Positions 1 through 9,157 of a DNA stretch of 64,000 bases are shown here, in pieces. The position numbers and the translations under genes are program-made. The notes beneath the pieces were generated by a model, which saw only the letters and a program-made list of their open reading frames with translations, was not told the DNA's origin and did no database searches. The stretch comes from JALEFZ01 sp039820545 (GTDB taxonomy: Bacteria; Bacteroidota; Bacteroidia; J057), in assembly GCA_039820545.1 (NCBI GenBank), contig JBCBPW010000006.1:62001-126000 (forward strand), in the 5' to 3' direction. The stretch's first letter is position 1. Each line of letters begins with the position of its first letter.

Positions 1-38
1 TAAGTCATTCAACATGTAGAAAACCTAAATCTTATAAA

Positions 39-509
39 ATGAACATACCATTCACCAGCATCCTCCTTTTACTCGGTCTATGCCTTTGGACAGCTTGTGA
101 TGCCCTCAACGCTGAGGAAGTGGCGAGACTCCCGATCAATGCAGTAAGCCTTGATCCAGAAAATCCCGTCATGAGAGAAGTCAGTCTTGAACTCAAGCAG
201 GGTGAGAAGCTCTACTTTTGGTCTGAAATGGATTTCGAATATGAGGGAGAAGTTCAGCTACTTTTCCAGATAGAGTTATTGAAAGATGGGGAGCGTTTAG
301 GATTCATGGAGATAGATCCTACGGTCAAAGACATCACGATAGGTCAAATAAAAACGACCATCATGGACAAAACCTCCTGGAGTTTTTCAGGAAAAAATAA
401 TCATATGACGGTAGAGGAAAATGGAACTTACACTTTCAAAGGGGTTTTGGTCGCATCCGATAATCCCACCCTCATGATCGATAAAGCAGAGATTGTTTTG
501 AAGAAATAG
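39..509 (+). CDS. Small secreted lipoprotein, unknown function
   Basis: The 156-residue product begins with a short hydrophobic signal ending in the lipobox LWTAC, with the cysteine at about residue 20, so it should be lipidated and exported. The mature part has alternating hydrophobic and charged stretches, such as VSLELKQGEKLYFWSEMDF, that look like a small beta-sandwich domain. I recognise no family. It starts close to the window edge, ends at a strong hairpin, and faces the dehydrogenase gene convergently. The ATG is the only sensible start because it places the signal peptide at the N-terminus. The lipoprotein call is well supported; the function is not known. Confidence 0.8.
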   Translation: MNIPFTSILLLLGLCLWTACDALNAEEVARLPINAVSLDPENPVMREVSLELKQGEKLYFWSEMDFEYEGEVQLLFQIELLKDGERLGFMEIDPTVKDITIGQIKTTIMDKTSWSFSGKNNHMTVEENGTYTFKGVLVASDNPTLMIDKAEIVLKK

Positions 510-512
510 TCC

Positions 513-554
513 ATGGCGCCATCAGAACTCACCCTGATAGCGCCATTCTCTTTT
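513..554. terminator. Convergent terminator hairpin
   Basis: The arms at 513-525 and 534-546 form a 13-bp stem with one mismatch and an 8-nt loop. A pyrimidine-rich, T-rich tail follows on the plus strand. The hairpin lies between the stop codons of two convergent genes, so it can serve both. Confidence 0.75.
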
Positions 555-1374
555 AAGCAGGGGTCGTTGTATTTTCTCCTAGCCCCGAAAGCAAGTGTGC
601 ACGGCTTGCCTCATCCAGCGCATACTGCATAGGTTTTATCTTTTTCTCATCGATAAAAATTCCGCTCTGTCCCTGAAACTCGGGTTTGAAAGCCGCATCA
701 TACAGATAGGTACCTCCTTTTTCAGGTCCAGGGAAAAATAGATTACGGAAAATCAATAATAAACCTGGCATGCTTTCTTTATTTCCCGTCATATTGGTCT
801 TGTTGGGACCAGGGTTGACATTTGCAAAAGATATATGCGGCCACTGCTTGGCCAGATCATTCATCAGAACGGTCGCTCCCACCTTGGACTGTAAATAGGA
901 ACCGAATAGTTTGACAAACTTCTTTGGCTTCAACAATTCATCAATATCAAATTCCTTGCGAGAATGCATCGATCCTGTGACGGTAGTCACCACCTTTGGG
1001 TTCGTAGATGCGTCTAGCAACGGCTTCAGATGTAATGTCAATAAATAAGGTGCCAAGGTATTGACTTCATAATGCATTTCATTGCCTTGGGCAGAGGTAT
1101 ACAGCCCATCCAGCAGCACGCCTGCATTGTTGAATAAAATATCTACACGGTCCCATTTCTCCTGTATCTCCTTCGCTACACGAATGACATCTTGCTGAAC
1201 GCTCAAATCAGCATAGAAAAAGTCTATCTGCTCACCCGATTCCAAGTGTTCGATCACTTCTTGCTTACGCTTTTCGCTACGGATGATCAGCCCCAGTTGG
1301 TGCCCCTCTTGTATCAGCTTTTTGGTCAACTCAAAACCGATCCCTGTATGTCCGCCTGTCAGTATGATGTTCAT
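553..1374 (-). CDS. Short-chain dehydrogenase/reductase
   Basis: This is a 273-aa Rossmann-fold SDR. The cofactor loop TGGHTGIG is at residues 6-13, the NNAG motif at 82-85, candidate catalytic serines at 135-138, and the Tyr160-xxx-Lys164 pair in YLQSK. The family performs NAD(P)-dependent oxidoreduction of hydroxyl or keto groups. The C-terminal part, with an NPGPNKTNM segment, resembles the retinol-dehydrogenase-like branch of SDRs. The substrate cannot be read from the sequence. It is monocistronic and converges on the lipoprotein gene. Confidence 0.85.
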   Translation of the reverse strand: MNIILTGGHTGIGFELTKKLIQEGHQLGLIIRSEKRKQEVIEHLESGEQIDFFYADLSVQQDVIRVAKEIQEKWDRVDILFNNAGVLLDGLYTSAQGNEMHYEVNTLAPYLLTLHLKPLLDASTNPKVVTTVTGSMHSRKEFDIDELLKPKKFVKLFGSYLQSKVGATVLMNDLAKQWPHISFANVNPGPNKTNMTGNKESMPGLLLIFRNLFFPGPEKGGTYLYDAAFKPEFQGQSGIFIDEKKIKPMQYALDEASRAHLLSGLGENTTTPA

Positions 1375-1492
1375 GTGATGATAGATTTAGGGAAAAAATC
1401 TGTTTTAGAATGATTGATTCAAAATTCTACCTTATGGCTTGTATTTACATTAATCTAAATTAAGAAATGAGGTCAAAACAGTGATTTTCAAA

Positions 1493-2020
1493 TTAATTCA
1501 TAAACTCTAGCTCAGATTGAAACTCACCTGGGATATGGTCATTCGTCTCCGAATCAAAGATCCAACGCTCTCCCAAAACAGATTTATACTGTACTTTGAT
1601 GGTGACGTATCGCATCTGCGTCGCCATTTCTCTTGTCTCATCGTCCCAGGGCATATTGAATACGACCCGCTCCTCACCCGCTTTGAAAACGGTTTGGTTG
1701 AGGGTTGACATCTTGATTCGATCATATCCAATCTCTCGTTGGGGATTGATACGATCGAGCAAGTCGTCATGATCGCTGATCAGAGAGTCTTTGAACCGCA
1801 CCTCTACAGATTCGATGATGGCGGGACCCGTCCCAAAATTTGTCGCGACGAAGCTAAATCCTCTTTCACTGAAACTACCTGCAATGGTAAAGTGTGGCCA
1901 AACCATGGCGCGTTGCTGTGCCTTGAGCAGATTGGCCTCGTATATCGAAACTGCCAAGGCAAGCAGACTGATCGCAATCGCGAGAATGGTTCCTAAGGTT
2001 TGAAAATTATCTTTGCTCAC
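1493..2020 (-). CDS. Single-pass membrane protein, unknown
   Basis: A 175-aa protein with one transmembrane helix at about residues 9-28, followed by a short charged helix and a soluble domain of about 130 residues with many beta-strand-like segments. I recognise no catalytic motif. The soluble part carries a glycine-rich turn, ATNFGTGPAII, of the kind seen in immunoglobulin-like or C2-like sandwiches. It stands alone between a dehydrogenase and a divergent Crp-type regulator. The start is supported by the helix beginning ten residues downstream. Confidence 0.7.
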   Translation of the reverse strand: MSKDNFQTLGTILAIAISLLALAVSIYEANLLKAQQRAMVWPHFTIAGSFSERGFSFVATNFGTGPAIIESVEVRFKDSLISDHDDLLDRINPQREIGYDRIKMSTLNQTVFKAGEERVVFNMPWDDETREMATQMRYVTIKVQYKSVLGERWIFDSETNDHIPGEFQSELEFMN

Positions 2021-2277
2021 AAAAAAGGATCATTACATGAAAGGATCTCAATATAAAGAGGATCTTATCCTCTCCCAAAAAGGAGTCATGATCTTCCGAT
2101 TTCTGCAATCTTGGCTCAGGTGAAGTATCTATGTGGATGATGGATTCTCCTATTTTTTCTTATTCATACCTGACTGACCAACAAAATACTTGTCATTGTC
2201 TTGTATATTAAACCTAGGCTGCTTATGGGAGTCCTATACACACATCTTCATTTTTATCATTAGCTGCTATCCCCCTT

Positions 2278-2877
2278 ATGGTTGATTTAGAACAAATTAA
2301 AAGGCTATATAAAATCGGGAAAAATCTAGAATTGAAGGATATCCAGGTTTTGCTTCAGTCTGCCAAAAAGAATGTCTATCCTGCGGGTACGTATCTACTC
2401 AAAGAAGGAAGTACAAAGAAGGAGATTCATTTCCTGACCAAAGGGCTTGTACGTACATTTGCGATTAACTCGAAGGGAGAGGAAATTACTGTAAGTATCT
2501 CCTACGAAAACCGTCCATTGGCCAGTGTTGATATCATTTTATTTGATCGCCCTTCCAGGATGTATTTTCAGGCATATGAACGAACAGAGACTCTCTCGAT
2601 GGATTTCGATAAACTCCAGACGATTCTGGACAAACACCCCCATGTCTCTCAATATAGAAGAAACATTCTCCTCTCTTTTCTGAAGGAAGCTTCGAGCAGA
2701 GTCGAATCATTTGTCCTGCTTTCTCCCGAGGAACGCTATCAAGAATTCATCCAGGAAAATCCCAGCTTACAAAACCGCATCCCAGATAAATTCATTGCCC
2801 ATATTTTGGGTGTGACACCTGTTTCTTTGAGCCGTATCAGAAAAAGAATCGCTGAAAAAGAATTGAGTAAGACTTAA
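2278..2877 (+). CDS. Crp/Fnr-family transcription regulator
   Basis: This 199-aa protein has the two-part Crp/Fnr layout. Residues 1 to about 125 form a cyclic-nucleotide-binding beta-roll (VYPAGTYLLKEGS onwards), and residues 160-195 form a winged helix-turn-helix (IPDKFIAHILGVTPVSLSRI). The cysteines of oxygen-sensing Fnr are absent and the cAMP-contact residues are not conserved, which is common in Bacteroidota members. The family binds promoter DNA as dimers. The target and the signal are unknown. The ATG follows the previous divergent gene by about 250 bp that contain no other ORF. Confidence 0.88.
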   Translation: MVDLEQIKRLYKIGKNLELKDIQVLLQSAKKNVYPAGTYLLKEGSTKKEIHFLTKGLVRTFAINSKGEEITVSISYENRPLASVDIILFDRPSRMYFQAYERTETLSMDFDKLQTILDKHPHVSQYRRNILLSFLKEASSRVESFVLLSPEERYQEFIQENPSLQNRIPDKFIAHILGVTPVSLSRIRKRIAEKELSKT

Positions 2878-3315
2878 ACCATGTCTGCAACACCAAATCT
2901 GCGCTTAAGGTCATACATGTGGTCATCCTCAAGGGAATAAAAGCGTATGATCCCAAAAAATTACAGGCAAATACCCCTTATTAACTTTTGTTAATCTTAC
3001 GATCTGTTTTAGTTCCTACATTTGTTACATAAGTTATTCAAAGAGCAAAAAGCTAAAACTCCAGATCTGATATATCAGATTTCTGCATAATCTCTGTACA
3101 CATTCTACAAAAGTCAAAAACGGAAAAAGCATGGACGGAAAGCTATACTGATGGGTCGATAGTATCTTCTCTCATGGTTCACACTCCCTTGCAAGCCATA
3201 GAGTAATACACTGGCTGCCAATGGTTTTAATTTATAGCCTTCATTCTTCATAGCATCGCTTCCTTTCGTCTACTGTCTTACTAAACTATTTTTTCACAAC
3301 AATAAACCAATCAAA
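2878..3315. other. Intergenic region without a gene
   Basis: No credible ORF occurs in these 438 bases. A TANNTTTG-type minus-7 match lies at 3017-3024 and a TTTG at 2987-2990, but their spacing (26 nt) is too long for the usual Bacteroidota sigma factor pair. I therefore do not call a promoter. Confidence 0.5.
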
Positions 3316-4020
3316 ATGAGAACTTTCATTTCATTTATCGTCATTCTGTCAAGCTTAATCTTTTTTACTTCCTGTGAAAATGCACCTGATCTTTCAGAGT
3401 TAGAGGTAGGAGATATAGCAGATCTCGTAGAAGCTGCACTTCAGGAGAAAACAGGAGGTCTTGAAGAAAACATCAATGATCTAATAGAGAAGCTCGATGA
3501 AATCACCCTAGACAGTGTCTGTGACAGCTTATATACTGGGGGTTCAAGTTATAACAACCCCAACGGTCTGGTACAAGGAGCCTACACAGGAACATGGACC
3601 TTTCTGTTGAGCTGTAACACCTTCAACATACCTGAAACAGCGAATTTTACTTCTTTCTCGGATGCGACTTATAGCACTACAAGAATTAACTCTGAGGATA
3701 GTGTCGCTTTTACAGGAAGCATTGAGGGTATTGAGTTTTCATCCAATGACTACGTATTGGGGGGAACCTATATCCGCACAGGAACGCAGGACTTGACGGG
3801 ACCCAATCAGCAGATTGACCTCAGCAGCACGCTGGAATTTGACCTGACAGGCGTCATCGTCAACAAGGGGGGCAACGGCATCCAGTCAGGTGTAGGCACC
3901 TTTACCTTTACAGGCAATACACCTGAAGAAACGTATAGCTTTGATGGGACCATCCAATTCAATGGCAATGGAACCGCTACTGTCACCATCAATGGAGAGA
4001 CATTTGTGATCAATTTATAG
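3316..4020 (+). CDS. Secreted lipoprotein, unknown function
   Basis: A 234-aa protein with a signal peptide ending in the lipobox FTSC at about residues 17-20. A short acidic helical segment (about 24-62, rich in Glu, Leu and Asp) follows, then a Thr-, Gly- and Asn-rich beta-strand domain to the C-terminus. The C-terminal half reads as regular two-residue-periodic strands, TGTWTFLLSC through GTATVTINGETFVINL, as in a beta-barrel or sandwich. I recognise no named family. It lies 103 bp upstream of the hydroxylase gene, with a long inverted repeat between them. Confidence 0.78.
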   Translation: MRTFISFIVILSSLIFFTSCENAPDLSELEVGDIADLVEAALQEKTGGLEENINDLIEKLDEITLDSVCDSLYTGGSSYNNPNGLVQGAYTGTWTFLLSCNTFNIPETANFTSFSDATYSTTRINSEDSVAFTGSIEGIEFSSNDYVLGGTYIRTGTQDLTGPNQQIDLSSTLEFDLTGVIVNKGGNGIQSGVGTFTFTGNTPEETYSFDGTIQFNGNGTATVTINGETFVINL

Positions 4021-4030
4021 GGAGACAGCG

Positions 4031-4097
4031 AGAAGCGAGAACAGAGAGTCAAGATGGAACGTGTGATGCTTGATATCTCATCCCGTTTCTCGCTTCT
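4031..4097. repeat. Long-loop inverted repeat
   Basis: The arms agaagcgagaa at 4031-4041 and ttctcgcttct at 4087-4097 are perfect complements over 11 bp with a 45-nt loop. There is no clean T-run, so this could be a factor-dependent terminator or attenuator between the lipoprotein and the hydroxylase. Confidence 0.5.
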
Positions 4098-4123
4098 ATT
4101 TCCCATACTTAAACCCAGAAAAA

Positions 4124-5290
4124 ATGGAAAAGAATATAGCTTATCTCATCCCCGTCATAGCCAACCTCGTCCGATATACCTTGATCGCGGGCATCCCCTT
4201 CCTGATATTTTACATCCTATTTCCGCATAAGTTTTCGCGTCAGAAAATCCAGCAGAAGCTGAGCAAGCCCAAAGACTGGATACGAGAATTTACCCATTCT
4301 CTACAGACTATGGGCGTATTCAGTATCATTGCCTTGATCATCATCTTTAGTCCGATGAAGGACTACACCCAGATTTATCGGGACATTCATGCTTATGCTT
4401 TGTGGTGGATTCCTGCCAGCATCCTCTTGGCAGTCGTGATTCAGGATACGTATTTCTACTGGATGCATCGCACGATTCATCACCGTCGATTGTTCCGCAC
4501 CTTTCATTTGGTCCATCATCGCTCAACCAATCCTACTCCACTAGCTTCACATGCCTTTAATGTATCTGAAAGCATACTTGAAGCACTCATCATTCCCATC
4601 ATTTTGATGATTATCCCTATGCACCTTTACAGCGTATTAGGCTTCATTGTACTTGGGTTGATGTTCAATGTATATGGGCACTTAGGATATGAAATCATGC
4701 CGAGATGGTTTCGCCATACCTTCCTTTTCCACATCATGAACACTTCTGTTCATCACAACCTTCATCACGAAAAATTCAAAGGAAATTATGGCTACTACTT
4801 CCGAATCTGGGATAGATTGATGGGAACTGAAAATCCTGATTATGTGAAGAAATATGATGAAATTCAAGCGCAGCGCTTTCCTACACCAAGTAAGCGTTCC
4901 TACGAGATGCTCAAAATATTTCCTGTTCTCATCCTCTTACCTGTGATTTGTTTAGCAACGCAACCCTCATCTTCTTCTTCAATCGTGGGTCTATGGAAGG
5001 ACAGTGATGCGGGAGGCGTGATTTCGATCTACGAAAAGGACGGAAAATACTACGGTCGCCTCATTTCTGCGGATGATCCTGAGGAAAACGAACAAATTCA
5101 GGGTCTAGACATCATCGTCCTCAAGAACTTCAAGGACAAAGGAGACGGAGCCTTTTGTTGTGGGACTTTGTTTCAGCCTAAGTACCAGCGCACGCTCGAT
5201 GCAGACCTGACCCTCGTCAATGATTCTACGCTAGAGATTGAGGCTAGCTACGGAATCTTCTCTGGCATGCGGATCTGGAAACGACTGTAA
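4124..5290 (+). CDS. Fatty acid hydroxylase/sterol desaturase fused to DUF2147
   Basis: I place the start at MEKNIAYLIP, where the membrane helices begin, giving 388 aa. Residues 1 to about 270 are an integral-membrane fatty acid hydroxylase. Several helices are combined with the di-iron histidine clusters HRTIHH (115-120), HLVHH (128-132), a later SH in LASHAFN, and HHNLHH at about 210-215. The family inserts oxygen or double bonds into lipids or sterols. After a further hydrophobic segment at about 272-285, residues 290-388 match the DUF2147 pattern (GLWKDSDAGGVISIYEKDGK, then YGRLIS). DUF2147 proteins are normally separate small exported proteins, so the fusion is unusual. The hydrophobic segment would place DUF2147 outside the cytoplasm. 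Confidence 0.85.
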   Translation: MEKNIAYLIPVIANLVRYTLIAGIPFLIFYILFPHKFSRQKIQQKLSKPKDWIREFTHSLQTMGVFSIIALIIIFSPMKDYTQIYRDIHAYALWWIPASILLAVVIQDTYFYWMHRTIHHRRLFRTFHLVHHRSTNPTPLASHAFNVSESILEALIIPIILMIIPMHLYSVLGFIVLGLMFNVYGHLGYEIMPRWFRHTFLFHIMNTSVHHNLHHEKFKGNYGYYFRIWDRLMGTENPDYVKKYDEIQAQRFPTPSKRSYEMLKIFPVLILLPVICLATQPSSSSSIVGLWKDSDAGGVISIYEKDGKYYGRLISADDPEENEQIQGLDIIVLKNFKDKGDGAFCCGTLFQPKYQRTLDADLTLVNDSTLEIEASYGIFSGMRIWKRL

Positions 5291-5419
5291 GAATGTAGAC
5301 GTGAGCATACTGTGATACTACCTGTTCACCGAATCTGTGGAAATCGAAAAAAGCGAGGGTTGAGCACCTGACAATTGGGGTCTCTCCTGGGTAAAGTAGA
5401 TTTTCGCGGATTCTCTTCA

Positions 5420-5890
5420 TTAGAGAATGGGAATCCAAATCTCCTCTTCAGAGTCTTCTTGATCTCCTTTGTACTTATCTCCCATGATGTCAAAGTGGGG
5501 ACGATCTGCCAACTCGTGCTCCGAGTTCGGTAGCCACTGTGTGAATACCTTCTCAAAGGTGCTCGTATCAGAACTTGGGCCTCTGTGGGTAAAAACGGCA
5601 TAGCGACCCGCAGGAATTTGGAAAAAACTCAAACCCTCAGGCAGCTCGCCTACTTCGGAGACTTCTACCCCTGCCCATTTGACGAAGGGGCGCAGCGGAT
5701 TGAGTAGAACAAAAAAATTGGGGGGATACACAATGAGATCATAGACATCGGCATTGACCATATGGGGCACCTCCTTGCGCTTGGGCATAAACGCTTGAAA
5801 GAGTTGCTGTGTCTGATTATCTATAAGTGACATCTCCCGCTTCATGCCCACGAGGATTTTGGGTGGATTGTCTACGATTCTTGGATTCAT
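5420..5890 (-). CDS. GyrI-like small-molecule-binding protein
   Basis: Starting at MNPRIVDNPPKILVG gives 156 aa and drops a non-conserved N-terminal extension. The sequence has the GyrI/AraC effector-binding pattern: an opening strand (KILVGMKREMSL), a central strand with a bulky pocket, LPEGLSFFQIPAGRYAVFTH, and a terminal strand after EEIWIPIL. The family binds small hydrophobic ligands, and some members sequester gyrase inhibitors or act as sensor domains. There is no DNA-binding domain here, so it is a stand-alone ligand binder. It lies convergent with the hydroxylase and divergent from the peptidase. Confidence 0.8.
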   Translation of the reverse strand: MNPRIVDNPPKILVGMKREMSLIDNQTQQLFQAFMPKRKEVPHMVNADVYDLIVYPPNFFVLLNPLRPFVKWAGVEVSEVGELPEGLSFFQIPAGRYAVFTHRGPSSDTSTFEKVFTQWLPNSEHELADRPHFDIMGDKYKGDQEDSEEEIWIPIL

Positions 5891-6011
5891 GCTTATTCTT
5901 TGAGGGAGAAAGGTCAGGATTTTTAGGGAGGATTGAAAGTGTGTAGATTTCCTTTCCATTTGCAAGCCCACCCCATTTATCTATCTTCATATTCGCAAAA
6001 ACTACTATGAT

Positions 6012-7349
6012 ATGAAGATCTGCACACAACTCTTATTTGTACTCCTTTTTGTCATCTCCCCTAGCCTATTCGGTCAAAATGTACTCGACGACATCCTAGA
6101 TGAACAAGCACGCGCGCAAGTGGTCGATGAAATCCTTCAAGATAGAATGGAAACGCTCCTGCCCGAACTCATGAAGCGAGAAGGTATCGACATGTGGATT
6201 CTCATCTCGCGAGAGTACAACGAAGATCCTGTGATGAAAACCATGCTTCCTTCCACTTGGCTATCTGCACGTCGCCGCACGATGATGGTATTTTCGCTGA
6301 ATGGAGAGAAGCTCGACAAAGTCGCCATCGCCAGATATAGCGTCGGCAAGTTGCTACGTGGAGAGTGGAACCTCAACGTCTATCCTGACCAGTGGGAAGC
6401 CCTCATGAGCATCATACAGGACAAAGATCCCCAAACCATTGGACTCAATTATTCGGAGAACTTTGCGTTGGCCGATGGGCTGGTCAAAACGGAGTATCAG
6501 ACCTTTATGGAGAAACTACCCACAAGATACCAAAACCGTGTAGTCTCTGCCGAAAAGCTGGCCATTGCCTGGCTAGAAACACGCTCCCCGCGCGAACGCG
6601 AGCTCTATGATACGATCTGTGCGATCGGCCACCAGATTCTACAAGAAGCTTTCTCCGCTGATGTCATCACAGCAGGCAAAACTACCACAGACGACGTCAT
6701 CTGGTGGCTGCGCAATCGCGTGACCGATCTGGGGCTGGATACTTGGTTTCATCCCTCTGTTTCGATTCAGCGCAGCACCATGGCAGACAATGCTTTTCTG
6801 AGATCATTTTCTAGCCGTCCTGAGGATCAGATTATCCAATATGGCGACCTCCTTCACGTAGATTTTGGCATTACCTATCTCAGGCTCAACTCAGACCAGC
6901 AGCAGCATTTTTACATGCTCAAGCCAGGAGAAACGGAGATTCCCCAAGGATTGGTCAAAGCCTTTGAAAGGGGCAATCGCTTGCAGGACATCCTGGTGAG
7001 CCAGTTCATCCCAGGCAAAAGTGGTAACCAGATCCTCCGTGATGCGCTAGCACAAGCCAAAGAAGAAGGGATTACCGCATCCATTTACACACATCCCATC
7101 GGCTTTCATGGGCATGCGGCAGGTCCTACCATCGGACTTTGGGATCAGCAGGGTGGCGTCAAAGGACGTGGAGACTATCCCCTTTTTGCCAATACAGCCT
7201 ACTCTATTGAGCTATTTGCTGCATCCGAGGTCCCCGAATGGAATAAAATCATCCGCATCATGCTCGAAGAAGATGGTATATATGAAGCAGAAGGTTTTCG
7301 TTTCCTCGACGGAAGAGCAGAAAGAATATTTCCTATACCCAGACAGTGA
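6012..7349 (+). CDS. Secreted M24-family (Xaa-Pro-like) metallopeptidase
   Basis: A 445-aa protein with a signal peptide (FVLLFVISPSLFGQN). An N-terminal creatinase-type domain covers about 30-190 and a pita-bread M24 domain about 195-440. The five expected metal ligands are visible: Asp in HVDFGI, Asp in RLNSDQQ, His in the HPIGFHGHAAGP block, Glu in SIELFA and Glu in AEGFRFLDGR. M24 enzymes cleave N-terminal X-Pro bonds or act as creatinase-like amidinohydrolases. The signal peptide puts this one in the periplasm or at the surface. It is monocistronic. Confidence 0.86.
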   Translation: MKICTQLLFVLLFVISPSLFGQNVLDDILDEQARAQVVDEILQDRMETLLPELMKREGIDMWILISREYNEDPVMKTMLPSTWLSARRRTMMVFSLNGEKLDKVAIARYSVGKLLRGEWNLNVYPDQWEALMSIIQDKDPQTIGLNYSENFALADGLVKTEYQTFMEKLPTRYQNRVVSAEKLAIAWLETRSPRERELYDTICAIGHQILQEAFSADVITAGKTTTDDVIWWLRNRVTDLGLDTWFHPSVSIQRSTMADNAFLRSFSSRPEDQIIQYGDLLHVDFGITYLRLNSDQQQHFYMLKPGETEIPQGLVKAFERGNRLQDILVSQFIPGKSGNQILRDALAQAKEEGITASIYTHPIGFHGHAAGPTIGLWDQQGGVKGRGDYPLFANTAYSIELFAASEVPEWNKIIRIMLEEDGIYEAEGFRFLDGRAERIFPIPRQ

Positions 7350-7392
7350 AAAGAGAGACTGTGAGACGAGAGACCGTCCCTGAAGGGACTTT

Positions 7393-7435
7393 GAGACTGA
7401 AAGTGTAGCTATTCATCCGTAACACTTTCAGTCTC
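7393..7435. terminator. Perfect 14-bp stem hairpin
   Basis: The arms at 7393-7406 and 7422-7435 are perfectly complementary over 14 bp with a 15-nt loop, about 45 bp after the M24 peptidase stop. There is no T-run, so it may act as a factor-dependent terminator or an mRNA-stabilising hairpin. Confidence 0.6.
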
Positions 7436-7583
7436 GAAGCGTCGCGATCACGTAGTCCCGTTAGCGACAGTCTCATAGTCTTGATGTCTCCCAAGGAGCT
7501 TGCCTCTTAAAGGCTTTTTTCATATCTTAAATTATAAGCTACTCACTCTGAGGAACGCTATACGGACCTTTAAGATGTAAACT

Positions 7584-7712
7584 ATGGTAACTACGATTCT
7601 CTTAATTGCATTGGGGGCAGCTGTCCTCTACTTCGGATACTGGGCGACCAAACGCACACTGGCCGAGGAGTCCAAAGGCAAAAAAAGAAGCAATGCCCGC
7701 CGTAGACGTTGA
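7584..7712 (+). CDS. 42-residue membrane microprotein
   Basis: ATG at 7584 opens 42 codons ending in TGA. The product starts MVTTILLIALGAAVLYFGYW, one clear membrane helix at residues 4-20, followed by a short polar linker and the very basic tail KGKKRSNARRRR. Positive charge after the helix predicts an N-out, C-in orientation. It is followed closely by a textbook terminator and sits alone between the peptidase and dxr, which supports it as an expressed unit. I recognise no family. Confidence 0.6.
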   Translation: MVTTILLIALGAAVLYFGYWATKRTLAEESKGKKRSNARRRR

Positions 7713-7741
7713 TTTACATTGACAACTACTCCTACTAACCT

Positions 7742-7784
7742 ATCACGTGCTGATCCCCTTCGATGAGCACGTGATTTTTTATTG
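7742..7784 (+). terminator. Rho-independent terminator
   Basis: A perfect 10-bp stem, atcacgtgct (7742-7751) with agcacgtgat (7766-7775), is followed immediately by a run of six T. It ends the small membrane-protein transcript just before dxr. Confidence 0.85.
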
Positions 7785-7866
7785 TCGTCTGCTTTTCTCC
7801 CCTCCCCATTTCATTTCCGCATCTTTTTCAATTTATGTAGCTTGCCCAGTAAAATAATACTGGACT

Positions 7867-9015
7867 ATGGCGAAACGCATGGCAATTCTCGGATCTACAG
7901 GATCCATTGGAACACAAGCACTTGAAGTAATAGAAGCACATCCCCAACAGTTTGAAGCAAAGGTCCTAACAGCTGGAAACAACTGGCAACTCCTCGTCGA
8001 ACAAGCACAGAAGTTCCAACCTGCAGTGGTGGTGATCGCCGATGAATCACACTATCCTTCTGTTAAATCTGCCCTTGCCTCCCACCCTATCGAAGTCATG
8101 ACAGGCCCCGAAGCCTTGGTCGAATGTATGCATCGGGAAGACATTGACATGGTACTGACAGCCCTTGTCGGTTTTTCGGGTTTGCGGCCGACCGTAGCAG
8201 CTATACAAGCAGGAAAGCCTATCGCGCTAGCCAATAAAGAAACCCTCGTCGTAGCGGGGACGCTCATCACCACCCTTGCCAAGCAACACAATGTCCCCAT
8301 TATCCCTGTAGATAGCGAACACTCAGCGTTATTTCAGGCACACGTAGGAGAAAGTCAAAATCCGATTGAAAAAATATACCTCACCGCTTCAGGTGGGCCT
8401 TTCAGAGGATACAGCCTGGATCGACTGAAAGAAGTTAAGCCTAGTCAAGCCCTCAAACATCCCAACTGGGACATGGGCGCTAAGATCACCATCGACTCTG
8501 CTTCCATGATGAATAAAGGGCTAGAAGTAATCGAAGCGAAATGGCTGTTTGATCTTAGAGATGATCAAATTGATGTGATTGTACATCCGCAGTCTATCAT
8601 TCACTCGATTGTACAGTATGAAGATGGCTCGATGAAGGCACAGATGGGCTTACCTGATATGAAACTTCCCATCCAATACGCGATGGCCTATCCCCAAAGG
8701 TTGAAAAATAATTTTCCCCGCTTTGATTTTCTGAATTATCCCAATCTGACTTTTGAACGCTGTGATTCCCAAGTCTTTAAAAACCTAGCCCTTGCCTATC
8801 AAGTGATGGACAAAGGAGGAAATGCACCTTGCATCCTCAATGCAGCGAATGAGATCACCAATCGTGCGTTTTTAGAAGAGAAAATTCGGTTTACAGACAT
8901 TGGGGATATCAATGAAGAAGCCATTGATGCACTGACATTTGATGCGGAGCCAGACATCCAGTCCTTGATTGAGACAGATGCCGCGACGCGGGAGTGGGTC
9001 CGGACCAAGGTATAA
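7867..9015 (+). CDS. dxr: 1-deoxy-D-xylulose 5-phosphate reductoisomerase
   Basis: The product catalyses the second step of the MEP isoprenoid pathway, the NADPH-dependent rearrangement and reduction of DXP to MEP, in the cytoplasm. The 382-aa length is normal. The NADPH loop ILGSTGSIGTQAL lies at residues 7-19. The conserved LANKETLV block, the metal-binding segment PVDSEHSALFQ, the catalytic SGGPF loop and DSASMMNKGLEVIEA are all present. The start is the only ATG before the nucleotide-binding motif. It is monocistronic, with a terminator upstream and a convergent terminator downstream. Confidence 0.97.
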   Translation: MAKRMAILGSTGSIGTQALEVIEAHPQQFEAKVLTAGNNWQLLVEQAQKFQPAVVVIADESHYPSVKSALASHPIEVMTGPEALVECMHREDIDMVLTALVGFSGLRPTVAAIQAGKPIALANKETLVVAGTLITTLAKQHNVPIIPVDSEHSALFQAHVGESQNPIEKIYLTASGGPFRGYSLDRLKEVKPSQALKHPNWDMGAKITIDSASMMNKGLEVIEAKWLFDLRDDQIDVIVHPQSIIHSIVQYEDGSMKAQMGLPDMKLPIQYAMAYPQRLKNNFPRFDFLNYPNLTFERCDSQVFKNLALAYQVMDKGGNAPCILNAANEITNRAFLEEKIRFTDIGDINEEAIDALTFDAEPDIQSLIETDAATREWVRTKV

Positions 9016-9081
9016 CAGGAGATGCGCTATTCATGGTACATTCTACAAAAATGAACATATAAGGGACTTCCATTTATACCC

Positions 9082-9116
9082 AAAAAAGCGGAAGACTGAG
9101 TGGCACAGTCTTCCGC
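9082..9116 (-). terminator. Rho-independent terminator of the TonB-like gene
   Basis: A perfect 11-bp stem (9088-9098 with 9106-9116, 7-nt loop) is followed on the minus strand by six T at 9082-9087. It lies 40 bp past the TonB-like stop. Confidence 0.85.
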
Positions 9117-9157
9117 ATACGTTGTATTGTTGTTCCTTAACAAGTGAACCTTTTCGG

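Noticed and set aside
2987..3024. Possible Bacteroidota promoter (TTTG and TACATTTG)
   Set aside because: The spacing of 26 nt is too long for the usual minus-33/minus-7 pair, and the nearest gene starts 290 bp away.
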